A DNA stretch of 64,000 bases from Dermacentor variabilis (lineage: Eukaryota > Arthropoda > Arachnida > Ixodida > Ixodidae), in NCBI RefSeq assembly GCF_050947875.1, contig NC_134577.1:66281639-66345638 (forward strand), written 5' to 3'. Below the pieces are notes generated by a model, which made no database searches, was not told where the DNA came from, and worked only from the letters and a program-made list of their open reading frames with translations. Shown here one piece after another: positions 56,603-64,000 of the stretch. Each line of letters opens with the position of its first letter. Position 1 is the first letter of the stretch. The position numbers were made by a program, and so were the translations under genes.

Positions 56603-57130
56603 AAGGGAGAAGGAGAGTGGCGTTTGTAATGAATTTCGCCGCCAAAGATGTTTCGCCTTTGTGCCGAGAGCGGAGAGCGCCGGCGAGTGTGCGCATAGTT
56701 TGCGCGCGGCTCGAAACCAATTTACTCCGGGCTCGAAAACCTTCGGAACGTCGACGACGACGTACGTATACGCTATGGCTGGCGCGCTACTGGCCGACGA
56801 AGGGGGACAGAGGGGGGGGGGGGTCGTCGAGTGTGGGGGGGGGGGGCACTTTCGGGGCGCTGCGCGCCGCGCCGCGCTACGTTTCGTGCGCGCCTTGAAA
56901 CGTTCGGAGGAGCGTTGCGTCCGTCGCCGAAGAGCGTTGATTGAGAGAGACGAACGGCCCTCGCTTTGGTGGCCGCCGCCGCCGCCACCGAACGCTCGCC
57001 CTCGAAGCCAGCGAGGTTTCTCTCCGCGTCTCGCGAAGGGCGTCCCGGACCGTTTGTCGTTCACGTCGCGCCCTACGTGGTGCGTGCGGCCGCCGCCCAA
57101 AATTAAGGCAGGCACTCAGGAACGCGCGCT
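56350..57130. promoter_or_regulatory. CpG island with (GA)n and G-runs
   Basis: The densest CpG stretch of the window, with (GA)n at 56555-56599 and G-runs at 56813-56823 and 56836-56847. A 285-codon minus-strand frame spans it but is composed of Arg/Ser/Pro/Ala-rich sequence and reads through the (GA)n as SLSLSL, so it is not convincing. A 236-codon plus-strand frame overlaps. A promoter or first exon is plausible. Confidence 0.35.
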
Positions 57131-57139
57131 TCTGAAGAG

Positions 57140-57178
57140 TGATGTGTGTGTGTGTGTGTGTGTGCGTGCGTGCGCGCG

Positions 57179-57214
<36 letters not shown>

Positions 57215-57273
57215 TTGCGTGGAGACGTTCTCTTGGGGTGATGTGTGTGTGTGCGAGGAGAGAGAGAGAGAGA

Positions 57274-57326
<53 letters not shown>

Positions 57327-57348
57327 GCGTCGAGAAGTTCTTTTGGGA
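57140..57348. repeat. Duplicated compound microsatellite (TG)n-(CG)n-(GA)n
   Basis: Two adjacent units, each gatgtgtgtg..., then (GA)n, then gttgcgt(g/c)gaga(c/a)gttct followed by ttggg. The first unit also contains a (CG)n segment. Unit boundary near 57240. Confidence 0.85.
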
Positions 57349-57989
57349 AAAATGATTGCAGCTTTAATTAAAGCGCGTGGTTCCTCGTAGCGCGCCTGTG
57401 CATGGCCTGTGGCGCCTTCGACTGGGTGACGTTACGCAGGACGCGATTCGCGGGGAAATTTGGCGAACCACGCCGCGCCCGGTTTTCGACGCGTTATGCT
57501 CGCGTATAATGTAGTGAGTATCGCGGAAGCGTTGCGCGAAGAGCGGTTCGCGAGCTCTTCACGAGCAGAACAACGAAAAAAAAAAGAAGCTTTGCATTTT
57601 GATTTTAAGCGAAATTAAATTACTTTTTTCCGGGTATATTCTGTCACCACGTGCTTGGACGAGTGTGTTTTACGGGCCACTGGAGTGTTTATTTTTATTT
57701 TTCGTATTGGCACGCTCGCTCAGTAGATATAGCGTTCTCGTACGGAGTTTGAGGTTGAGAGTGAATTCCGCGAAGCTTATCTCGGAAACAGCGTACCTGT
57801 AGTTTTAGACGCACTGTCTATTACACTAAGAGAATTCGGGCAAATTAAGACAGGCAAACAAAAAAAGATTACACAAATGATTCCTCAGCTACTGAATACG
57901 CATCATGTTATTACTGGCATGGTAGAAGAATGCCGCTCACTAGGTGTATTTAAAAACAAGCATGCTTGTCTACAATCCCGTCGCTCTTG
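57349..57989. other. Unassigned
   Basis: No feature recognised. Confidence 0.35.
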
Positions 57990-58285
57990 CATAAAATCTA
58001 TCCGGATACTTAAACCGATGGTACTTGCCGCGATTGTGGAGTAATAGCCTCGTTAGAACACATGCTATGGTGATGTGTCCGGGTCACGCTTTATCATCGA
58101 TAACAGCTCGGCCAGATGGGAGGCGCTTCTCCGCAGCCCTCTTCCGGCTGACGAACTCTGGGCTGTCCTGTAGGCCCACGATGCGGCCGAGAGGCTCGGC
58201 CTTCCGGTTCCCACGTGGGAGCGGCCCGCTTCGTGACGAATCACGATCTGCAGGACTTCAATAAAGTTTTACCATACCATTCAGA
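57990..58285 (+). mobile_element. LINE 3' end A (CR1/Jockey-like), decayed
   Basis: Frames read CRDCGVIASLEHMLW (zinc-finger lead), then RWEALLRSPLPADELWAVL, stop, AHDAAERLGLPVPTWERPAS, stop. The 3' end ggacttcaataaagttttac is followed by ccataccatt. It sits immediately upstream of a second LINE end of the same type. Confidence 0.75.
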
Positions 58286-58691
58286 CTTAAGCACTTACCC
58301 GAGCCCCGCGGCGCAGCACACAATGTACCCCGAACGGTTCCCAAGCCCCGACTGCCCCCTGTGTGGTAGTTATGCGGACTTCGAGCATGTCCTGTGGGGC
58401 TGCGCCTCTGCGCGTCCCCCTTTCACACAAGAGGAGACGATGAAGCTCATTAGGGCCCAGAACCAGGCCTCTCAAATCCCGGCAGTTCAGAGGGCCGTCA
58501 GGCTTCACCTGATGGTCCCCGAGTGGGCCTAGCCAGGTGACGTTGAGCTTACTCGGGTCTATTGTGGACCAAATAAAGTTTCACTCACTCACTCACTCAC
58601 TCACTCACTCACTCACTCACTCACTCACTCACTCACTCACTCACTCACTCACTCACTCACTCACTCACTCACTCACTCACTCACTCACTCA
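58286..58691 (+). mobile_element. LINE 3' end B with (CACT)n tail
   Basis: The frame to 58532 contains CPLCGSYADFEHVLWGC (C-x2-C-x7-H-x4-C), then QEETMKLIRAQNQASQ, PAVQRAVRLHLMVPEWA and a stop. The 3' UTR is short: gaccaaataaagtttcactc, then (CACT)n to 58691. 5'-truncated. The zinc-finger frame is intact, so it is fairly young. Confidence 0.85.
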
Positions 58692-58726
58692 CCATACCAT
58701 GACATATCTACTCACGCTTCAAGGGT

Positions 58727-58952
58727 GACTGAGTGAGTGAAACAACTTTATTTGGTCCACTATAGACGTAAGCAAACTCAACGTCACCTGGCTAGGCCCA
58801 CTCGGGGACCATCAGGTGAAACCTGACGGCCCTCTCGCGAGCCCTCTGGACGGCCAGGGTTTGAGAGGTCTGATCCTGGGCCCTAATTAGCTTCATCATT
58901 TCCTCTTGGGTGAAAGGGGGACCGGCAGAGGCGCAGCCCCACAGGACGTGCG
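58727..58952 (-). mobile_element. LINE 3' end B', inverted copy
   Basis: The minus-strand sequence matches 58383-58590 closely, including the encoded AVQRAR...RAVRFHLMVPEWA and gaccaaataaagttgtttca before CACT-type repeats. It retains a few codons absent from copy B. It breaks off at a (T)n near 58953, so it is 5'-truncated. Confidence 0.85.
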
Positions 58953-60305
58953 TGATTTTTTTTTAATCTGCCTTCTTTCCAGAGGGTGTTACTTATATAG
59001 GTACGGCGCGCGAAGGCATCCACAAGTGCTGCAATGCTTTCTTTAACCTCTTAGTCTGTTTTATGATCTGCTGTAGTTTTGAAGTGTTTATGACTCCAAT
59101 GCTGCGATTAAGGCTTTGTAAATTTATTTCTTCGATCATTTCATAAATTGTTGTCTAATTGCGTGCTTTTCATTATTATTTTTTATTTATAAGTGCGAAA
59201 TTATGTGTGCTTCTTTAATTACCATATGGTTAAATAATGTAGCAGCCCATGGTGCTCAAGCTTGTGCAATTTGGTGGTTAGGGCGGGTTTAGTGGGCACA
59301 TTCTCAGGGATTTAGTTGCCTTTCTGCTTCTGCCACTGCTCCCCAGACAACCACAGTGTAAAAATCATTTATATTCCTGAAAGAGTGAATAAAGTTAACT
59401 ACATATTTAAAAAAATGGGGAGGGATGGCAGGGTTCTACGCCTAGAGCTTGAAGGTGCCTTCTTCACTCTCTCCCTGAGTTGCTCTGATGCCTTAAACCT
59501 CATACATCTTTTTTATCATATATTTTTCATACGTAATATGGGTGATGCAGCCCAGTCGAGCAAAATGTTGCTGTAGACGCATGTCCTGAGACTGCTGCAT
59601 GTATGCTGTGCGTCTCAAACCTTAAACTGGAGTTTTCACGGCAGTAGCATTTATGTCCTTTGGCATAAAACGTTTCACCTAGACCTTCTTCGGGGCGGTT
59701 ACTTAGTTTCTCCTGTAGGGGGAATTGCGGATGCCTGAATATGCATGTCCAGAAGAATAAGAAATGAGATTTGACGGGGGTATTCATTAAAACATCTAGG
59801 ATACCGCACCGTCTGTCTCACAGAGGCTTCAAGGCAGCAGAAGAGAGAGAGAGAGCACGAGAGAGGACCAACGCTTCCTCACACACACACACACACACAC
59901 ACACACGAAAAAAATATAAAACTGTAAAATGCAGGTAAGTGACATCATAGGGACAGTCTATTCATTTGCATACTGAAAATTAGGCTCACCATACGACCTC
60001 AGTGTTTCATAAAGTTGTATATATTACTGCCGCACTTCTGCCTCGGTTCAAGCAAATATATTTGGTGATGTGCGTTTCGTCTACCTTCACTAAATGCAAA
60101 ACGAAAGAGCCTTCCTGTCGGAACTACTCTGCGTTGAAATGTTGGTACCGACACGCAAGTCGTCGCCCGTCGCACGCGATGCCTTCTTGGCAGTCGGCCG
60201 GAAACGCAGGCCAAATTGGCTCCGTAATAAGGTGTCCTCTGCAGCGAAACCGCGTAGAATCCGCTGTCGGCGGAAAGGAAAGACAGGTGGCTTCTAATTC
60301 TCCCG
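58953..60305. other. Unassigned; (CA)n at 59880-59906
   Basis: No gene recognised. Short GA-rich tract at 59841-59870. Confidence 0.4.
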
Positions 60306-60660
60306 GTCTCTCTCTCTCTCTCTCTCTCTCTATTCCTTGTTCTCGAAGCGAACGTGCTCCTGCGAGACAAGGAGAACAGGCAGGAATTCCCAACGAGGAC
60401 TTAAGAACTAGTGCCTCACGTCAGCGCGAGCTCTTTCCCACGGGATCTAGTGCGAGAATCGGAAGTTTCGGCCTCGCTTTTTGTCCTCTCCAAGCTCCGT
60501 TTCGTGCTTTGGCTTTAATCGCTCGGCTCGGTTTGTTTTCTTGCGCTCCGTGTATCTCTCGTATGGGTGCCCCAAAATGCGGGAGAAACCGCCCTCTGCG
60601 GTATGCCGTCTGCAATCGATCCCGTCGAGCGGAACGCCTAACACTCGTGTAGCTGTGGTA
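60306..60660. other. (CT)n at 60306-60331 followed by CpG-richer DNA
   Basis: Overlapping open frames on both strands, with no domain. Possible promoter-proximal DNA, unproven. Confidence 0.3.
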
Positions 60661-62219
60661 CAAGAGAGCAGTCGAAATGAATCTTCCTCTTCTTTGCCTT
60701 CCCGTCTCTATGAAAAAGAAAAGAAAAAGAAAGCTCCGGCTTTTGCGAGATAGGGGCTGTCTGCTCTAGCTTCTTCTGACTTGCCTTCTTTGTCATCTTG
60801 TTTTATTTAGGCAGCCAACGCAAAGTGGGACGAAACGCCCATAGAAGACCTCACACAAAAACTTGCGAGGAGATAAGGCAGAGAAACAATCGTTATCGTC
60901 TGCGTTAGTTTCGTCTGCTCTTTGAGAAAGGAACGATGAAAATAGGAACAGCGCAGATAACTTTCGCGGAAACATTGAAGAAACATAAAAATAAACGCTA
61001 CATGACAAAAAAAAAAATCTGGTAGGCAGTAGAAGCAGACGGTCCCATAACGAGCTTTGCCATCAGAAAGCGCAGTCCTATCCAATTTCACGCGCGACTG
61101 TCGTTTTTCTGCCGCGCGCACAAAACGCCGTCTGGCGGAATGGAGAAAACGTTTCGCTCGTTTTGTACTAACCCGGTCAGGAAGGAAGAAAAATAAAAAA
61201 TAAATAAATAAAATGAAGTGAACAAACGAAATCTGTTTCCGCAGTGGCGTTATAGAGAAGCACGAATCTGCAACGACGACCGCGTGCTGCCAATGTGGTT
61301 CTCAACAAATCTCGCCGCACGAACCCGTGAGCACTCGGCCGAGACATGTCGGCTAATTAGCAGCAGAAGACGTTGCCTAATGAAACTGTCCGATGGCGGA
61401 GCTGCTATTTTTCAAACTCTTCGATACACGAGATAGGGCAAAAGAAAAAAAAAGAAATCCCGAGAATTTGTTTCCACGAAGGAATAATCGATTGGAGTAC
61501 GCGTGCCAGAGAGAAGTAAGGTATATAAGATATATGACGGGGGTACCTCGAAGACAGCTCGTCCAGACCTCGTTGTTGCAATATTTCATCTGCAGAGGGG
61601 AGGGGGGTGGGGTGCACCTCTTCGGTTCAGAAACGGATTAATAACGCCCTGCGAAACCCTGACGTCTGATGTTGGGGCGAAGCTCTGACTTAATTACGAA
61701 AGTTTGGACGAGAATAAGGCGTCGGAAAGTGTGAAACGACTAGTGCAACGTGTGAAAAAAGTTGTGCATGACAGACATATTTTAACTTGATATGACAATG
61801 TGGCTCTAGTATGCCTCTTTGCTGTCACGCTGACAGGTCGAGTTGACTATTTTAGTTATCGTATAGCCTCATCCCTGTTAAAGCCGTTCGCAGCCCATGG
61901 AGCCGGCTTTATTGCTTGAGGATATGAGAGTGTTACTATATGCAGTGATCAAACAAATCTCTGTCTGTATGTGTCACTAGTGTGTCTTAATGTTATGTGA
62001 AAGTATTTGACACTGTTGTGAGGTTAATATAAAAAAAGGAAACACTTGTAAATCAGGTCACCTTTTCAACACTCCTTACATATTGTAGGTCTATATGTTG
62101 GAAACCACTTTCAGAACAGTCAGTTTTGGAATGACGACATGAACTGCAGTCGCACCGAAAGTCGGTCAAGGCTTTGTTGACCTTTTTACGTGGCAGTGGC
62201 CTATTAGAAAGACTATAAT
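60661..62219. other. Unassigned
   Basis: No feature recognised. A-runs near 61006-61016 and 61441-61452. Confidence 0.4.
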
Positions 62220-62390
62220 GATCCCATTCCGTCCCTTTTCATTTTTTTGCGCTTGTATTTTTGTCACGCTCTTCATTCCATCATTACTTCCCCTTTCCCT
62301 TCCCCTAGTGCAGGGTAGCAAACCGGAGGTTTTAACTCTGGTTAACCTCCCTGCCTTTCTCTCATTTGCATCTCTCTCTCTCTATATGTC
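62220..62390 (+). mobile_element. Stand-alone 3' end of the I-like LINE
   Basis: ccccttcccctagtgcagg, ggtagcaaaccggaggtttt and ctggttaacctccctgcc, then (TC)n at about 62371-62382. The cleanest of the stand-alone copies. Confidence 0.7.
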
Positions 62391-64000
62391 CGAAAAGGGT
62401 CATCACACTGTGGACATTTCCCGTAAATTCGCTATCACAGAATTTGAATTCATGTGTTCACGAACGTTAATGGCGATATAAAAGAACAACTTCATATTAA
62501 CTATTAAAATTATGTGCTCTCTTAACGAAGTCAAAGTGGGGTTCGTGCTGTAATTAACTAAAACGCCCTTTAACGCATTTTTGCTCCTGAAGAGGTTGCT
62601 TTGCTGCTGTGTGACTTCACTTGAGCATCTGCGCACTTTACAGGGGGAGAAAATGTCGGCGTGGAACAAAACTTGTCGCGCCCGCTGCCCCCACCGCAGT
62701 AACGTGTGCGTAGTTAAACGCTACGACTAAGACAATCGCTATACGTAATGGAAGCTGCTTCGCACAGCTGAACATAATTGCAAGCTTTATTCTTTAAAAC
62801 TGAAAATACGGCACCCTATCACTTCGCACTTTCAAAAGTGCTTTTTGTTTTGTTTTGTTCAGCTGTGATTAATGAAGAGTCTGCGCACAGCCTCATTGAT
62901 TTTGAGCATAGTGTTTTTATGAGCCTGAGTGTCCGTTGCACATGAGGTCCATAAGAGAAGAGGGATAAGTGAAAGTAATTTTCTTTCCGCACATCATTTA
63001 CTGTCCTGCAACACCGGAGAAGATTAACAAGCACCCTCACTTCTCATGCGAGAAAAAGGAGTCATCTGGTCTCCGTAATAAATTTTGTGAAATCTAATGG
63101 TAGGGAAGGGTCATTACACGGTCCTAAGGAACGGTGCGGGAACAAACATCTAATGATGGCACTAAAGATGTTGCCTTACTGTTAAATGAAGGAAGAAAAA
63201 AAAAACACGAACTCCCTGCCGTCTATTTTACTGCGCTAAGCAGTAATGTTCTAAGAACTCGAATTGGAACGTTGTGATTTAGTTTAAAACTGTTCTTCAG
63301 TCTCAAAAGGCACTTTAAGTCGTCCTCATGGGCATGCTAGAAGAGATGTGGAGATGAAATTTCCCAAATGCAGAGTATGTCACCTGAAAATCAAATTTAT
63401 AAGATTTCAACATCATGAGGTTGTTTCTGCTTTCACATACATGTAATTTCGACGAAGTGGTTGTTTTCGCCTCACATTTTAGCACAGCATTCATTCTCAG
63501 CGTTCATCTTGCAATACTGGCTCTAGGATGTCATATGTCAGTCAAATGAATGCAGTTGTCATGCATTTGTCCTCCTTATGTTCCCACCTTCCTGGTCATG
63601 TCGCAGTATTCGTCGTCGTCATTATACCTCAGTCGCCGTGCCGATAATATTTTGCGCAGCACCTAACTTAACAATCTCAACGGTATTAAAATCCGTTTTC
63701 TAAATCTAAAATGTCATCCAAGAGAAAAAAGCCTTTTTCGGAAAATCCCTAGTTCCCTACTATTCCCTAGCGTATTCCCTAGTTACGCTAAATGCTGGCT
63801 TGCTTCCTTTCACTCACACTGCAAAACGTATAGGAAGGAGTCACGTGACGTCGTGAACACTGTATTGTCCTGCTCTAACAACGCTGCCGGAGATGAGAGC
63901 ATCTATATAACGGGTAGTTTCGTGCCGTGCTAACTCTGCAACATTACGACTATTGCGACGGCGTCGGGGAGGACCGCTTACTGTGGAACACCTGGAAGAG
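62391..64000. other. Unassigned; short ttccctag repeats near 63751-63785
   Basis: AT-rich DNA with no recognised gene. A TATA-like tatataacgg lies at 63904-63913 near the end, without identifiable downstream coding sequence. Confidence 0.4.

Noticed and set aside
56258..57115. 285-codon minus-strand open frame, the longest in the window
   Set aside because: It passes through (GA)n as SLSLSL and through CpG-rich DNA, has biased Arg/Ser/Pro composition, no domain, and overlaps an equally long plus-strand frame. Best explained by base composition.

Overview
This is eukaryotic, non-coding-dominated DNA, most probably from a hard tick (Ixodidae, metastriate type). The evidence is the combination of Ruka-type tRNA-derived SINEs (best copy 40443-40700), several non-LTR retrotransposon clades in decayed form, a gypsy-style LTR of a kind I associate with tick genomes, CCTAA/TTAGG-like arrays of the arthropod telomere type, and abundant microsatellites. 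Codon-sized reading frames are short and scattered; nothing looks like an operon or a microbial replicon. Most of the longer open frames lie in simple repeats, CpG-rich DNA or shadows of dead transposon genes.

Layout. 0-3.9 kb: a homeodomain-site-like decamer array, a LINE 3' end next to an (AT)n tract, and a solo LTR. 3.9-11.7 kb: what looks like a roughly 1-kb tandem repeat (blocks Y, Z1, Z2) split apart by a Tx1-like LINE, a 667-bp snap-back MITE and a 1.25-kb insertion that carries a long hairpin. 12-18.5 kb: mostly unassigned DNA, a divergent MITE relative and one candidate terminal exon on the minus strand (15167-15526). 18.6-19.9 kb: an I-like LINE with readable RNase H motifs; its 3' UTR recurs alone at four other sites. 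20-29 kb: a Ruka SINE, a long compound microsatellite, a telomere-like satellite with a 173-bp unit, a candidate exon of a small cysteine-rich secreted protein (26524-26693), and an RTE/BovB-like LINE end. 29-38 kb: unassigned DNA, then a CpG island and a pyrimidine-rich tract that may be a promoter or leader. 38-47 kb: MITEs, SINEs and another LINE with RNase H and zinc-finger remnants. 47-57.4 kb: several CpG-rich islands, one with CRE and E-box sites, an LTR fragment, and dinucleotide tracts. 57.4-64 kb: a cluster of LINE 3' ends, two of them forming an inverted pair, then mostly unassigned DNA.

I see no complete host gene. Only two segments (15167-15526 minus, 26524-26693 plus) have enough exon-like structure to be worth testing as parts of host genes; a third (44784-45169 minus) is weaker. 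The mobile elements are all decayed by stops and frameshifts, and none appears competent. Element names rest on motif recognition by eye, without any database comparison.
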